This document shows positions 17,584-28,123 of a DNA stretch of 64,000 bases, piece after piece (position 1 is the stretch's first letter; the number at the start of each line of letters is the position of its first letter). The stretch comes from Pseudomonadota bacterium (GTDB lineage: Bacteria > Desulfobacterota > Desulfobulbia > Desulfobulbales > Desulfocapsaceae), in NCBI GenBank assembly GCA_018817385.1, contig JAHIUA010000021.1, forward strand, positions 29,765 to 93,764, written 5' to 3'. The position numbers and the translations under genes are program-made. Under the pieces are notes generated by a model. It ran no database searches. It was not told the DNA's origin and worked only from the letters and a program-made list of their open reading frames with translations.

Positions 17584-18873
17584 ATGAGCGTAGAATCTAA
17601 GAAAGATCCCTTTTCCCATGTTGGTTTCCTCCAGTTTGAGATCGTGACGGCCGATATTCGCACGAATCTGGAACAGCTTAAAGTTGGCCTGAGAAGACTG
17701 AAACCGGTCCCTGGCAGCCTGATTGGCTTACCGGAAATGTGGGCCACGGGATTTGTCTATGAGCAACTGGGCGTTCTGTGTCATGAGATACCGGCGCTCC
17801 TGGAAGAGTTGGAAGAACTTGCCGGCTCCTATGGTATCGTTTTGGCGGGATCACTTCCTGACCAGAAGGTTGAAGGAGGTAAGGCGGCACTCTATAACAC
17901 CCTCTTTTTCTCGGGGATTGGGGAGGCAGGTTCCCATGGAATTTCCAAACAGCATCTTTTTTCTTTCTGGAAAGAGGATGTCTGGTTCCGGTCCGGCAGG
18001 AGGGCGAAACCGGTGAGCATAGATGGTAATGCTCTGGCTGGGGGCCTGGTCTGTTACGATCTCCGTTTTCCTGAGGCCGCCCAGCTTCAGTGCCGTCAAG
18101 GGGCGGATCTCCTTCTTATGTCTGCCCAGTGGCCTTTGGCCCGTATTGAACAGTGGAAGATCTTGCTCAAGGCACGGGCCATTGAAAATCAGGTTTTTAT
18201 TGTCGCCGCCAATGCTTGCGGCAGGTGGGAAGGGTTGCAGATGGGTGGGCATTCCCTGGTTATTGCCCCGGATGGTGAAATTCTGGCAGAGGCAGGGGAG
18301 GAGACTGCTTCAGCTCTGGTTGCTCTCAACTGGGAAGTGGTGCGGGAATTGCGGGCTCGCTTTAATACGGTAGCTCCGACGCCCTGGTCTGGCGAAGATG
18401 GGGACAAAATAGTTTCATTGGACACTCTGGCCAAGGTGGTGGCCAACCGAAAAAGGGTGGGGCAAAAGATTGTCTTCACCAATGGTTGTTTTGATATTCT
18501 TCACGCCGGACATGTGGACTACCTGGAGAAGGCTCGTCGGCAGGGAGATTATCTGATTCTTGGTTTGAATGACGACCAATCCATCCGTTCCCTTAAGGGA
18601 GCTGGCCGGCCAATCAATGAAGAGTCAAAAAGGGCAAGGGTTTTGGCGGCCTTGGGTTGCGTGGATGCCGTGGTCCTCTTTGCTGAAGACACCCCGCTGA
18701 ACCTGATTACCAGGTTGCGCCCCCATGTTTTAGTCAAGGGGGCAGACTGGAATGAGGATGAGATCGCTGGTGCCGCCGAGGTCAAGGCCAATGGTGGCCG
18801 GGTGGAGCGGATACCCTTTGTCAGCCAGGCCTCAACCACTGGAATTATCGACCAGATCAAGTCCGGCACCTGA
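17584..18873 (+). CDS. Fusion: nitrilase-family amidase + RfaE2/HldE-type heptose nucleotidyltransferase
   Basis: Two enzymes are joined in 429 residues. Residues 1-265 are a carbon-nitrogen hydrolase: catalytic Glu in G-L-P-E-M-W, Lys in G-I-S-K-Q-H-L-F and Cys in V-C-Y-D-L-R-F-P-E, closest in style to omega-amidase (YafV/Nit2). Residues about 275-429 match D-glycero-beta-D-manno-heptose 1-phosphate adenylyltransferase (T-N-G-C-F-D-I-L-H-A-G-H nucleotide site, L-G-L-N-D-D-Q-S-I-R-S-L-K-G, V-K-G-A-D-W), which makes ADP-heptose for lipopolysaccharide. I found no stop or frameshift between the halves. Why an amidase is tied to heptose activation is unclear. The ribosome site is weak. Confidence 0.9.
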   Translation: MSVESKKDPFSHVGFLQFEIVTADIRTNLEQLKVGLRRLKPVPGSLIGLPEMWATGFVYEQLGVLCHEIPALLEELEELAGSYGIVLAGSLPDQKVEGGKAALYNTLFFSGIGEAGSHGISKQHLFSFWKEDVWFRSGRRAKPVSIDGNALAGGLVCYDLRFPEAAQLQCRQGADLLLMSAQWPLARIEQWKILLKARAIENQVFIVAANACGRWEGLQMGGHSLVIAPDGEILAEAGEETASALVALNWEVVRELRARFNTVAPTPWSGEDGDKIVSLDTLAKVVANRKRVGQKIVFTNGCFDILHAGHVDYLEKARRQGDYLILGLNDDQSIRSLKGAGRPINEESKRARVLAALGCVDAVVLFAEDTPLNLITRLRPHVLVKGADWNEDEIAGAAEVKANGGRVERIPFVSQASTTGIIDQIKSGT

Positions 18874-18934
18874 ACTGCGGCTGCCCCAAGCCCGGGGAGG
18901 ACCTCTGGGATGGCTTTGGCTTGCCGGGGCGGCG

Positions 18935-21169
18935 TTACACCCTGTAGCGCTCGACCAGTTGGCGCAGCCGCGATGCCAGACTGGAGAGATCCTCGGCGCT
19001 GATATTTACCTTGTTGCCGTTGGTGGAGATCTCCCCCGCGATTCTACTTACCTCTGCAATGTCTCTTGCCGTCTCGCCCGCCACCGTTGAACTCTGAGCC
19101 ATGTTTTCGTTGACTTCCGCCATACCTTGAGAGGCTTCGGCAATATTTCCTGCGACTTCATGGGTGGTGGCAGTTTGTTCCTGCATGGAAATGGCAATCA
19201 AGGAAACAATCTCATCCACCTCTTCCACCACTGATGCCACGTCTTTTATTTCTTTCACCGTCGTGCCTGTGGACTTCTGGATGTCGTCAATGTGCTGTCT
19301 GATCTCATGGGTGGCGGCCGAGGTCTGTTTGGCCAGTTCCTTGATCTCGTTGGCAACCACGGCAAATCCCTTTCCGGCTTCCCCTGCCCGAGCTGCCTCA
19401 ATGGTGGCATTCAGGGCCAACAGGTTGGTCTGGTCAGAAATCTCGTTGATGGTCTCAGTGACTTTGTTTATTTCCAACATGTCGCGGCCAAGTTTTTCGA
19501 TCATCTGTGAGGAATGGTTGATGCGCTTGGCTGCATTGTGAGAAATCTCCTGTCCTTTTCCGGTCTGCTGGGCGATGGAATCGGCAGTGGCGTTCATCTC
19601 TTCCACGGCAGCTGCCATCATATTGACACTGTTGGTAGCTGTTTCGCTGGCCATGGTCACCGAGGCCATGCTGACACTCATCTCTTCGGCAGCGGCAGCA
19701 ACACTGTTGGCCTTCTGGGAGGAGAGGTCCGCGCCCTCTGACATCTGATGGGCAATGGAGGAGAGTTCGTTGGAAGAGGACGAAAGGTGGACGATTCCGT
19801 CTGATATTTCTTTGAACATCTCCCGGATTCCAGTAACCATGCTGTTCAGTGCCTCTCCCAGGATTCCTATCTCATCATGACGTTGGATGTCGAGTGTGGT
19901 GGTGAAATCTCCCTGGGACATGGTCTTGGCAAAGTTGACCCCACGTCTCAGTTCTGCGACTATGGAGCGGATGGTAAAAAAGGCGATCGTCCCCGAGGAA
20001 AAGACCACACAGAGGCCGATAGCAATGGCAATCATCCCCATGTTTTTGGCCTTTGCCGTGGTGGTCTCGATCTGGCTTTCCTTGGCCTGGCTGGCTTGGG
20101 CCATGATCTCGCTGACCAGTGGCTCCACCTTGCCTGCTGCTTCATTCATGACCTCGAGGGCGGTCTGTATCTTCCTGTCATTGGCTATAAGAGCCGAAAA
20201 GGTCTCTTGGTAGGCAGTAAGATCCGTGTCAATGGACTTGATGTATTGAGGAGCAGTATTGGAATCAGCAAAGGTGTCCTGGATGGTCTCGGCCGCCTCC
20301 AGGGTGGCGATGCCATATTTTTCAAGACGGGTAAGGATATAATTTTTTTCAGTCAGCCTCAAAATCAGGAGCTGGATGCGGGCATTAGGGACGTAGAGCA
20401 GACTCAAGGCCTTTTCCACCTCTACGGCACTGGCCTGCATCTTCTGGAGGCTGGTTTCATCGGCCAGGGAGTCGTATTCTGTAACCGCTTCCTGGTAGGC
20501 ACTGAGCTTCTCTATCTGTTTATCGTAAAGCTCCTCATCATCTTCCAGCAAGTTCAGTGATGCTTCATAGGTATCAATTGCCTGCATCAGTTTTACTTTA
20601 TGGCGATCGGAATTGGTGCGAACATATTCCTTTTCAAAACGACGCATTTGGAGGAGGGCAAGGTAGCAGTCACTGATCTGATGCTTTCTCAGGTTCTGAG
20701 AAACTTGCAGGGCCAGGGCCTTGAATTTGCCCTGGAGGCCAGAGTCGCCGTCTAAGCCATTTTTGACTTGGGCGGCAACAAGGTCTTTAAATGCCTGTTC
20801 GTAAATAGATACCTGGCTCAGGATTTCTCCGGCCAGGTCTTCTGTGCCGGCGCTGTTTTTTTTTGCCAGCTCAATGATGACCCTGGCCGCGTTTTGCAGT
20901 TCTTCAACCGTATCGAGGAGCTGATTTTCGAAGGATCGATCTTTGCTGAGCAGGAACTCTTTTTCCAGGCGTCTGGCGTGTTTCATGTCACCGTCTACGC
21001 TTGTGGCATGAAAGGCGATGGCGATCTCAGTATCAATAAGGGTTCTGAAGGCCTCTGTCGTCTGGGTAGCGGTCCGTTGGTAAAAGAGAAGGACCAGGAT
21101 AAAAGAGACAAAGGCTGCGCCAAAGAGAAGGCCGAATTTTGCTGACAGGTTCAGGTCGGACCATTTCAT
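18935..21169 (-). CDS. Methyl-accepting chemotaxis protein
   Basis: Transmembrane chemoreceptor of 744 residues. A first membrane helix (about 11-27) is followed by an unusually long, helical periplasmic region (about 30-370, without Cys-rich or PAS motifs), a second helix (about 376-397), a HAMP domain, and a cytoplasmic signalling domain with the hairpin tip sequence around [22 protein letters not shown], fully conserved. The length of the sensor region suggests a four-helix (HBM-like) fold. No cognate che genes lie nearby. It is the last gene after recA on the minus strand, 47 bases away, and converges with the nitrilase-RfaE2 gene. Confidence 0.95.
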   Translation of the reverse strand: MKWSDLNLSAKFGLLFGAAFVSFILVLLFYQRTATQTTEAFRTLIDTEIAIAFHATSVDGDMKHARRLEKEFLLSKDRSFENQLLDTVEELQNAARVIIELAKKNSAGTEDLAGEILSQVSIYEQAFKDLVAAQVKNGLDGDSGLQGKFKALALQVSQNLRKHQISDCYLALLQMRRFEKEYVRTNSDRHKVKLMQAIDTYEASLNLLEDDEELYDKQIEKLSAYQEAVTEYDSLADETSLQKMQASAVEVEKALSLLYVPNARIQLLILRLTEKNYILTRLEKYGIATLEAAETIQDTFADSNTAPQYIKSIDTDLTAYQETFSALIANDRKIQTALEVMNEAAGKVEPLVSEIMAQASQAKESQIETTTAKAKNMGMIAIAIGLCVVFSSGTIAFFTIRSIVAELRRGVNFAKTMSQGDFTTTLDIQRHDEIGILGEALNSMVTGIREMFKEISDGIVHLSSSSNELSSIAHQMSEGADLSSQKANSVAAAAEEMSVSMASVTMASETATNSVNMMAAAVEEMNATADSIAQQTGKGQEISHNAAKRINHSSQMIEKLGRDMLEINKVTETINEISDQTNLLALNATIEAARAGEAGKGFAVVANEIKELAKQTSAATHEIRQHIDDIQKSTGTTVKEIKDVASVVEEVDEIVSLIAISMQEQTATTHEVAGNIAEASQGMAEVNENMAQSSTVAGETARDIAEVSRIAGEISTNGNKVNISAEDLSSLASRLRQLVERYRV

Positions 21170-21216
21170 ATTTTTTCGTTACCTAGTGCTTGCAACTAGC
21201 CAGGGGGACGGTTTAT

Positions 21217-22257
21217 TTATTCGGTTTCAACGGCCTCAGTTTCACTTGGGAGCGGAATCCCTAAGCCGAATCCCAAGCGAACTTTCTGGTCTATCTCGCT
21301 ACACATTTCCGGGTGATCACTGAGGAAGCGCTTGGCATTCTCTCGTCCCTGCCCGATTCGTTCGTCAAGATACGAGTACCAAGATCCACTTTTGTCGACA
21401 ATGTCCTGTTCGACGGCAAGATCGAGGATATCTCCTGTCTTGGAGATGCCTTCACCGTAAATAATGTCAAATTCTGCAACCTTAAAAGGGGGGGCAACCT
21501 TGTTCTTGACCACCTTGACCTTGGTTCTGTTGCCGATCACCTCCTGGCCATCTTTGATGGCAGCAATCCTGCGAATGTCCAGGCGCAAGGAAGAATAGAA
21601 TTTCAGCGCATTACCGCCGGTGGTGGTCTCGGGATTGCCGAACATTACTCCGATTTTCATTCTGATCTGATTGATAAAAATCAGCACGGTATTGCTGCGA
21701 TTCAGGACCCCGGTGAATTTGCGCATCGCCTGAGACATCAGGCGGGCCTGGAGTCCCATGTGGGAATCCCCCACATTACCGTCTATTTCGGCCTTGGGAG
21801 TCAGAGCAGCCACAGAGTCAATGACAATGACATCCACTCCACCTGAGCGAATGAGGATCTCGGCAATTTCCAAGGCCTGTTCACCAAAATCAGGCTGAGA
21901 GACAAGGAGGTTGTCGGTGTCAACCCCCAGGCGTTTGGCGTAGGCGGTGTCCAGGGCATGCTCGGCATCGATAAAAGCGGCTGTGCCGCCGTTTTTCTGG
22001 GCCTCAGCCACCACATGCAGGGCGAGGGTGGTTTTACCCGAAGATTCAGGACCGTAGATTTCTGCAACCCTCCCCTTGGGAAAACCGCCGACTCCCAGGG
22101 CAATATCCAGGCTCAGGGAGCCTGTGGAAATAACCGGAATCTTTTCCAACGCCTGGGTGCCGAGGCGCATGATAGACCCCTTGCCGAACTGGCGTTGGAT
22201 CTGGCTGATAGCATTGTCTACACTGCCTGTCTTATCTTTTGCTGCTGTTGTTGCCAT
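21217..22257 (-). CDS. recA: Recombinase RecA
   Basis: Strand-exchange ATPase for homologous recombination and SOS signalling. The 346-residue protein has Walker [10 protein letters not shown], the L1/L2 region ([17 protein letters not shown]), the N-terminal motif G-K-G-S-I-M-R-L-G, and an acidic C-terminus. AAGGAGCAC precedes ATG. The 207-bp gap to cinA should hold its promoter; I see no recognisable E. coli-type LexA box there. Confidence 0.98.
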   Translation of the reverse strand: MATTAAKDKTGSVDNAISQIQRQFGKGSIMRLGTQALEKIPVISTGSLSLDIALGVGGFPKGRVAEIYGPESSGKTTLALHVVAEAQKNGGTAAFIDAEHALDTAYAKRLGVDTDNLLVSQPDFGEQALEIAEILIRSGGVDVIVIDSVAALTPKAEIDGNVGDSHMGLQARLMSQAMRKFTGVLNRSNTVLIFINQIRMKIGVMFGNPETTTGGNALKFYSSLRLDIRRIAAIKDGQEVIGNRTKVKVVKNKVAPPFKVAEFDIIYGEGISKTGDILDLAVEQDIVDKSGSWYSYLDERIGQGRENAKRFLSDHPEMCSEIDQKVRLGFGLGIPLPSETEAVETE

Positions 22258-22464
22258 ATCTGTGCTCCTTGTGAGTGTTACTGGTTTGGTATATTGGTTA
22301 TTAAGCGATTGGGGTAGAGGAGAGTTTGCTGAGAAATCCCTCGTCCTCTTGGATGGCCGCAGATTCGACTAGTGTTACCCGAATGTTTTCTGGAGAGGTA
22401 TCTTGGTCATCTGGGTCAGATCGCTTGGAGCACCTGAATCTACTGAGTCCTACACGGTAGTAGG

Positions 22465-23700
22465 CTATGTTAACAGATATCTGCGTAGAAGATCAAGTGC
22501 TGTTTGGGCTGTCATGCGTTGAATTTCATAGCGAGTACCGGGCAAGAGAAAACGGTGGACCCGAGTCTCTTTTGCGTCGGCCATTCCCACAAAAACTGTT
22601 CCCACCGGTTTATCTTCACTACCACCGTCAGGACCGGCAATTCCGGTGATAGAAAGGGCGATGTCCGCCCCGCTTTTTTCCCGCATTCCGGCAGCCATGG
22701 CCTTTGCTGCTTCCCGGCTCACTGCGCCGTATTCCTGGAGCAGTCTTTCACTGACCCCGAGAAGGTCAGTTTTCATGGAGTTGGCATAGGAGGTGACTCC
22801 TCCCAGGTAGTACGCTGAACTCCCGGCAACGGAGGTCAAAAGGTGACTGATCAGTCCACCGGTGCAGGATTCGGCAACTGCCAGTTGTTTTCCGTTTTGC
22901 TGGAGCAGGACACCAACAACTGACTCCATGCTCTCATCATCCTTACCATAAATGGCTAGGCCCATTTTTTCTTCGACGAGGGTACAGGTTGCAGTAAAAA
23001 TCTTCTCCATTGCCTCAGTATCACTGCCACGTACTGTCATGCTGAGATGGACATTGGGAAAGACCGGATAGTAGCCGATTTCCACCGCCTTGTTGAGTTG
23101 AAGGCTTTTTGTTTCCTGATTGACTTCCATCTCGCTCTTGCCAAAAATCTTGTAGACTCGCTGGTAGACTGCCAGTTGTCGGTCTTTGTACCAGGTGGTC
23201 AGGCGGGGGAGAACCTGATCTATGAGCAGGGTCTGCATCTGATGGGGGATGCCGGGAAGAAAGAAAATGGGTTTGTCGTCATGGATAAGCTGGAAGCCGG
23301 ACATCTTTGAGTTCGGATTCAGCGTCTCTGCTCCCTGGGGGAGCCAGGCAAGTTTTTCCAAAGGGCTGACAACGGGTCCCGAAACCGTCTGGAGGTGGGT
23401 TCTGATCTGATAGAGGAGGGTAAGGTTAGGCATGGTCGGCCGGTTAAGGGCCTCGGATACCGCCTCGGTGGTGAGGTCGTCATCGGTGGGGCCGAGGCCG
23501 CCGGTGACCAGAACAAAGTCTACACGACTCAGGGCTCGTTTCAAGGCTTCACCGATCAGCGTTGGAGTGTCGCCAATGGTGTGCATGGCATAAATATCAA
23601 ATCCTGCTTCAAAGAGGTGGTGGGCGGCAAAGCCGCTTGTGGTGTTGGCGATTCTCCCTGATGTGAGTTCGTTTCCGATGGCGATGATCTCTCCGCGCAT
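22465..23700 (-). CDS. cinA: CinA family protein (nicotinamide-nucleotide amidase/ADP-ribose pyrophosphatase)
   Basis: CinA cleans up nicotinamide mononucleotide and related by-products of NAD metabolism. The 411 residues hold an N-terminal molybdopterin-binding-like (COG1058) domain with [10 protein letters not shown] and a C-terminal amidase domain with [10 protein letters not shown] and [11 protein letters not shown], both intact. It starts two bases after the mtaB stop, so mnmA, mtaB and cinA form a tight operon, with recA downstream, an arrangement seen in several bacteria. Confidence 0.95.
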   Translation of the reverse strand: MRGEIIAIGNELTSGRIANTTSGFAAHHLFEAGFDIYAMHTIGDTPTLIGEALKRALSRVDFVLVTGGLGPTDDDLTTEAVSEALNRPTMPNLTLLYQIRTHLQTVSGPVVSPLEKLAWLPQGAETLNPNSKMSGFQLIHDDKPIFFLPGIPHQMQTLLIDQVLPRLTTWYKDRQLAVYQRVYKIFGKSEMEVNQETKSLQLNKAVEIGYYPVFPNVHLSMTVRGSDTEAMEKIFTATCTLVEEKMGLAIYGKDDESMESVVGVLLQQNGKQLAVAESCTGGLISHLLTSVAGSSAYYLGGVTSYANSMKTDLLGVSERLLQEYGAVSREAAKAMAAGMREKSGADIALSITGIAGPDGGSEDKPVGTVFVGMADAKETRVHRFLLPGTRYEIQRMTAQTALDLLRRYLLT

Positions 23701-23702
23701 GA

Positions 23703-25007
23703 TTATGTATACCTCCCCATAACAGTGGTGTCGGCAATCCGTTCCAGATGGATGGGAATAATCTTGCCCATCAAATTGGTTTCACCGGGGAAGGCCACAG
23801 GGATGTAATTGTCGCTAAAGCCGGTGAGCATCCCCTCACGATTTCGTTTGTGTTCTACAAGCACTGGTCGTTTTGTTTCCAGGTAACGGGTGTAAAAGGC
23901 TGTCTTTTTTTCTTCTCCCAGGAGTCGGAGTTCCGCCACCCGCTCTTCACGCACAGCCTTGGGAACCTGGTTTTTGTAGGTGGCTGCCGGGGTACCCGGG
24001 CGACTGGAGTAAGGAAAGACATGGAAGTAGGTAGCGTCAAGCTCTGTGAGCAAGGCCCTGGAGTTGGCAAATTCCTCTGCTCCTTCTCCAGGAAATCCGG
24101 TGAGGATATCAATGCCGATGGCCGCGTCCGGGAAGGTGGCCCGGCATTTATTGACCACAGTACGAAAGGTTTCTCGGTCATAACCGCGATGCATGCGCCT
24201 GAGAATGGTGTCGTCTCCACTCTGGAGTGGGATGTGGAAGTGAGGCATGAAGTTCTGACAAATGCTCATGGCTCGGAGAAGTTTGTCAGAAATTTCCTGG
24301 GGTTCAATGGAACTGAGCCGGAAACGGATATCTGGGTGGGCCTGGCACAGGGTGAATATTAGATCTGCGATGTCGCTCTCTTCTTCCAGGTCGCGACCGT
24401 ACATTCCTACATGGATGCCGGTGAGTATGATTTCTTTGTGCCCTGCCTGTTGAAAACGGTTCGCCTGGCTCATGATTTCGGCGAGATTCAGGCTGAGGCT
24501 GGGACCGCGGGTGTAGGGAACGATACAGTAGGTACAGAAGTTGTTGCAGCCGTCCTGAACGCGCAGATAGGCACGGGTACGGTTGCCGAATCTGCGCATG
24601 GGCAGGTGACAGATTTCTTTCTTCTTGAGGATTTTTCCCATGAGCATGGTCAGGTCGCAGTCACTCTCTCTCAGGGCAGCTTCCACCAGCAGGTGTTTGT
24701 TGCCATTCCCGACGATACAGACAGGGGGCTCCACCATTTCTGCCAGTTCATTGGCAGCCATCTGGGCATAACAGCCGGTGATGACGATCTTTGCCTGTGG
24801 ATGGCGGCGTATGAGCCTGCGCACAGTCTGTCGGGACTGGGAGCCAGCCTTAGACGTGACTGCACAGGTGTTGATGACTACGATATCGGCATCTTCACCT
24901 TTTTCAGCCATGCGACAGCCGGATTCTTCAAAGGAGCAGAGAAAGGAGGCGGATTCATACTGGTTTACTTTGCAGCCCAGGGTATTGATAATGACTTTTT
25001 TCTTCAC
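23703..25007 (-). CDS. mtaB: tRNA t6A37 methylthiotransferase MtaB
   Basis: Radical-SAM enzyme that adds a methylthio group to t6A37 of tRNAs. The 434-residue protein shows the UPF0004 domain cysteines (G-C-K-V-N-Q-Y-E-S, N-T-C-A-V, T-G-C-Y-A-Q), the radical-SAM triad C-N-N-F-C-T-Y-C, and a C-terminal TRAM-like region. G-C-K-V-N-Q distinguishes MtaB from MiaB and RimO. The ATG overlaps the mnmA stop by four bases. Two tRNA-modification genes back to back are therefore co-translated. Confidence 0.95.
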   Translation of the reverse strand: MKKKVIINTLGCKVNQYESASFLCSFEESGCRMAEKGEDADIVVINTCAVTSKAGSQSRQTVRRLIRRHPQAKIVITGCYAQMAANELAEMVEPPVCIVGNGNKHLLVEAALRESDCDLTMLMGKILKKKEICHLPMRRFGNRTRAYLRVQDGCNNFCTYCIVPYTRGPSLSLNLAEIMSQANRFQQAGHKEIILTGIHVGMYGRDLEEESDIADLIFTLCQAHPDIRFRLSSIEPQEISDKLLRAMSICQNFMPHFHIPLQSGDDTILRRMHRGYDRETFRTVVNKCRATFPDAAIGIDILTGFPGEGAEEFANSRALLTELDATYFHVFPYSSRPGTPAATYKNQVPKAVREERVAELRLLGEEKKTAFYTRYLETKRPVLVEHKRNREGMLTGFSDNYIPVAFPGETNLMGKIIPIHLERIADTTVMGRYT

Positions 25008-26101
25008 TGGATCTCACCGCTGCCGAGGATCAGGTCCTTATCGTAAATAACGGCGAACTGACCCGGGGTTACAGCTCTCTGTTTTTCGGGGAAGATGATA
25101 CGGTAACGATTTTCCGAGAGTTGAGTTATTCGGGCCGGTGCTCCCTGGTGCCGATAGCGGATTCGAACCTGATACTCCCGGTCAGGACGGGGGGATCTGC
25201 CGCAGCTCCAGGAGACATCTGCTATGTCAATGGTATCGTGAAAGAGATCCTCGTCTTTTCCGACAATGACCTGGTTGGCGGGGGCGTCAACGGCTACGAC
25301 GTACCAGGGGGAAGTGTCGGAAATTCCCAGTCCCCTGCGCTGGCCGATGGTGTAGTTATAGATACCCTTGTGTCGTCCGAGGATGACGCCGTTTTGATTG
25401 ACAATTTCTCCCTCAGTCTTATGAATTGACATCTGTTCTTCTAAAAAATGCCCCACGGAACTGGAGCCGAGAAAGCAGACATCCTGGCTCTCCTGGCCTC
25501 TGAATTCAGTGAACCCATGTCCTTCCACCAAGGTGTAGACCTCTTCCTTGTCCATTTCACCCAGAGGAAAGAGGGTCCGTGCCAGTTGTTTCTGGGTCAA
25601 GCGGGCAAGAAAGTAGGACTGGTCCTTGTTCTTGTCTTTTCCTTTCCCTAAGAGAAAACATCCCTCTTCTTCTCTGATCTGTGCATAGTGGCCGGTGGCC
25701 ACATGCTCCATTCCCTGCTTGAGGATGGCGTCCATAAAAAGACCGAATTTTATTTCGCGATTACAGATCATGCAGGGGTTGGGGGTACGTCCGTTTTGAT
25801 AGGAGGTGGCAAAATAGGTGAGAATCTTGTCCTTAAACTGGGCCCGGAGGTCAATGACCTGGAGTGGAATGCCACATCGCTGGGTAACTTCCTTGACTCG
25901 TCTCAGTTGGGCGGAGAAGTCAGGCTGGGCCAGCTGCATGAAAAAACCGTACACCTGATACCGGTTTTGGAGAAGCAAGGCACAGGCCGTGGAATCCACA
26001 CCTCCGCTCATGGCTATGCCGACAACTTTTTTTCCCACCTGGCCTCTTGCTTGTGCTCGCTTGCCCTTGATATATTGGTCCGCTACTGTAAGACGTATCA
26101 T
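25004..26101 (-). CDS. mnmA: tRNA-specific 2-thiouridylase MnmA
   Basis: MnmA thiolates U34 of Lys, Glu and Gln tRNAs. The PP-loop M-S-G-G-V-D-S-T is at about residues 32-39, so the N-terminus is some 20 residues longer than usual; a later start may be used. The catalytic cysteines are visible in N-P-C-M-I-C-N-R-E-I-K-F and Q-D-V-C-F-L-G, and G-Q-R-R-G-L-G-I follows. Length 365. The pair C-x2-C is normal for bacterial MnmA. First gene of the mnmA-mtaB-cinA operon. Confidence 0.95.
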   Translation of the reverse strand: MIRLTVADQYIKGKRAQARGQVGKKVVGIAMSGGVDSTACALLLQNRYQVYGFFMQLAQPDFSAQLRRVKEVTQRCGIPLQVIDLRAQFKDKILTYFATSYQNGRTPNPCMICNREIKFGLFMDAILKQGMEHVATGHYAQIREEEGCFLLGKGKDKNKDQSYFLARLTQKQLARTLFPLGEMDKEEVYTLVEGHGFTEFRGQESQDVCFLGSSSVGHFLEEQMSIHKTEGEIVNQNGVILGRHKGIYNYTIGQRRGLGISDTSPWYVVAVDAPANQVIVGKDEDLFHDTIDIADVSWSCGRSPRPDREYQVRIRYRHQGAPARITQLSENRYRIIFPEKQRAVTPGQFAVIYDKDLILGSGEIQ

Positions 26102-26272
26102 TTTTCAATGACTGGTGGGAGAACAGTCAAAAATAGCTTTTGCTTAAAGCTTGCTAAACCCAACAAAATGACGATAATGTGGGTTTCGTACCTTCGCCCC
26201 AAAGCCTACCAGAGATCTCGTTGTGACCATTCATTGAGAACTTACAAAAATAACGATTGATAATAGCGTACA

Positions 26273-27553
26273 ATGAAGAAAAAAGAAAGCAACAAAGCAG
26301 GTTGTCCCCCCATGCCCGAGCTCCTTGCCCCCGCCGGAAATTTCGAGAAACTGGTTACCGCCATCCACTACGGGGCAGATGCCGTCTATATGGGTGGAAA
26401 AGAGTTCAGTCTTCGGGCAAAGGCTGGGAATTTCAGTCAACAGGCCATGGTCGAGGCCGTACATTATGCCCATACGCATGGGGTGAAGGTCTATGTGACC
26501 GTGAATATCCTGGCCCATAATTGTGATTTTGTTGGCCTGGACAGCTATCTTTTACAACTGCAGGAGGCCGAGGTGGACGCTTTGATCATTGCCGATCCAG
26601 GGATCCTCATGCGGGCTCGAAAATGTGTCCCGGATATTCCAATTCACCTCTCCACCCAGGCCAATGTGACCAACGCCCAGGCTGCCGGTTTCTGGTTTGA
26701 GCAGAAGGCAGGACGCCTCAACCTGGCCCGGGAATTGTCCTTGCAGGAAATCGAGGAGATTCGAAACGAGGTGGATGGCGAGTTGGAGATTTTTGTTCAT
26801 GGCGCCCTCTGTATCTCCTACTCCGGACGCTGTATGCTCTCCAACTATATGACCGGCAGGGATGCCAATCAGGGCAACTGTGCCCATCCCTGTCGCTACA
26901 GGTATCGTCTGATCGAAGAGAAGCGGCCGGGAGAGTATTTCCCAGTGGAGGAGGACGAGCGGGGGACCTATATTTTTAACGCCAAGGATCTCTGTCTCTT
27001 GGAACGGTTACCGGAACTGGTGGCCTGCGGGGTAAACTCCCTGAAGATCGAAGGGCGGATGAAATCCATATTTTATGTGGGTGGGGTGACACGCATCTAT
27101 CGGGCTGCCCTGGATTATCTTGGCTCGCTTCCGGCCGAGGCCTGGGCAAAGCCGAAGGAAATTCGTCTGCCGCAGATACTTGTTGAGGAGATCGCCAGGA
27201 CCGGGACTCGAGGGAGCAGTGAAAATTTTATCAGGCAACGCCCCGGGAGTTCCGAAATGCTCTATACCAGTTCTCGGGCCGTGCAGCAGGTGGAGCCGGT
27301 GGCCGTGATTCGTGAGGCGGGAGCCTCTCCTCTGGTGGAGATCAGGAATGTGTTGGAGAATGGGACTCGGATTGAGTATATGTTGCCCGGGATCGAGACT
27401 GTTGCCCTGACCGTTACCGGCATGGAGACAACAGGGGGGGAGGTGATCACTCGAGCCAATCCGGGGAATCGAGTCCTGCTCCATACGGATCCTGCCCTGA
27501 TCCAGGGAAGGGTGAATGGAATCCTGCGTCGCAACAAGAGCAGTGACAGCTAA
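26273..27553 (+). CDS. trhP: U32-family protein (YegQ/TrhP-like, tRNA hydroxylation)
   Basis: U32 'peptidase' proteins of the TrhP/YegQ branch are needed for 5-hydroxyuridine formation at U34 of tRNA. The 426-residue protein has the N-terminal L-L-A-P-A-G-N-F-E-K-L, the four-cysteine set in G-A-L-C-I-S-Y-S-G-R-C-M-L-S and G-N-C-A-H-P-C-R-Y, and the C-terminal beta-barrel found in the YegQ branch. It is divergent from mnmA, whose product also modifies wobble uridine. Peptidase activity is unlikely. RlhA-like 23S rRNA hydroxylation is the main alternative. Confidence 0.88.
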   Translation: MKKKESNKAGCPPMPELLAPAGNFEKLVTAIHYGADAVYMGGKEFSLRAKAGNFSQQAMVEAVHYAHTHGVKVYVTVNILAHNCDFVGLDSYLLQLQEAEVDALIIADPGILMRARKCVPDIPIHLSTQANVTNAQAAGFWFEQKAGRLNLARELSLQEIEEIRNEVDGELEIFVHGALCISYSGRCMLSNYMTGRDANQGNCAHPCRYRYRLIEEKRPGEYFPVEEDERGTYIFNAKDLCLLERLPELVACGVNSLKIEGRMKSIFYVGGVTRIYRAALDYLGSLPAEAWAKPKEIRLPQILVEEIARTGTRGSSENFIRQRPGSSEMLYTSSRAVQQVEPVAVIREAGASPLVEIRNVLENGTRIEYMLPGIETVALTVTGMETTGGEVITRANPGNRVLLHTDPALIQGRVNGILRRNKSSDS

Positions 27554-27700
27554 GGGCTGTTGAGACGTTCCTCCGGCAAATGAAACAAAAAAAGGTCCCC
27601 TGTCTCTGAATCCTTTGGGGCTCCTTGTGCTCCTCGAAGGTGCCGGGAGTATGAAAAGCCGCTTTACTCAACCAGTCAAACTCCAGGCATCTTCTGTGGA

Positions 27701-27717
27701 GCCTGCCAATGGCAGGC
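27701..27717. other. Short perfect hairpin between convergent genes
   Basis: GCCTGCC, AAT, GGCAGGC: a perfect 7-bp stem with a three-base loop between the U32 gene and the CMD gene, which end facing each other. No T-run on either side, so the terminator role is uncertain. Confidence 0.4.
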
Positions 27718-27767
27718 AGTGAAATTACCCTTGCAAGGGGTGGTCTGGCCGCCGTTGGTTCTTTCTC

Positions 27768-28094
27768 CTATTTCTTCGCCTTGTCTGTGTCACGGATCCA
27801 GGAATAGGCCGCTGCCGCTGCCGGAAAACCAATAGTCGAGATCAATAGATTAATCACCTGGAAGAGTTCTTCATGGCTTGCCCCTGCTTCCAGGGCCCTC
27901 CTGGCATGGGAGTGCACGCCTCCTTCGCTGCGGATTCCTATGGCGGCCGCAAGCTGGACGAGATGGGTTGTTTTGACATCAAGCGGTCCGCTGGTTCGGG
28001 CTAGCTCAGCGCCTTTGGCGTAGGCAGTGAACATCTCGGGGAATTGTTTTTGATAGTGCTGGAAATTTTCCGGTAATTGGCTAAAGTCGGTCAT
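27768..28094 (-). CDS. Carboxymuconolactone decarboxylase/AhpD-fold protein lacking the CxxC
   Basis: A 108-residue member of the AhpD-like superfamily, as judged from the helical core L-A-A-A-I-G-I-R-S-E-G-G-V-H-S-H-A-R-R-A-L-E-A-G-A-S. The catalytic motif of the redox-active members is C-x2-C; here those positions read E-G-G-V, with no cysteine anywhere in the protein, so peroxidase-type disulfide chemistry is not possible. The active-site histidine (H-S-H) remains. The closest functional label is a CMD-family protein of unknown activity. Its stop lies inside the convergent gap after the U32 gene. Confidence 0.85.
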   Translation of the reverse strand: MTDFSQLPENFQHYQKQFPEMFTAYAKGAELARTSGPLDVKTTHLVQLAAAIGIRSEGGVHSHARRALEAGASHEELFQVINLLISTIGFPAAAAAYSWIRDTDKAKK

Positions 28095-28123
28095 ATCATC
28101 CTCGCTGGGGTCTGTTTTTGGAA

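Noticed and set aside
21313..21846. Long plus-strand open frames opposite recA and the chemotaxis receptor
   Set aside because: They are antisense shadows of strongly conserved genes.
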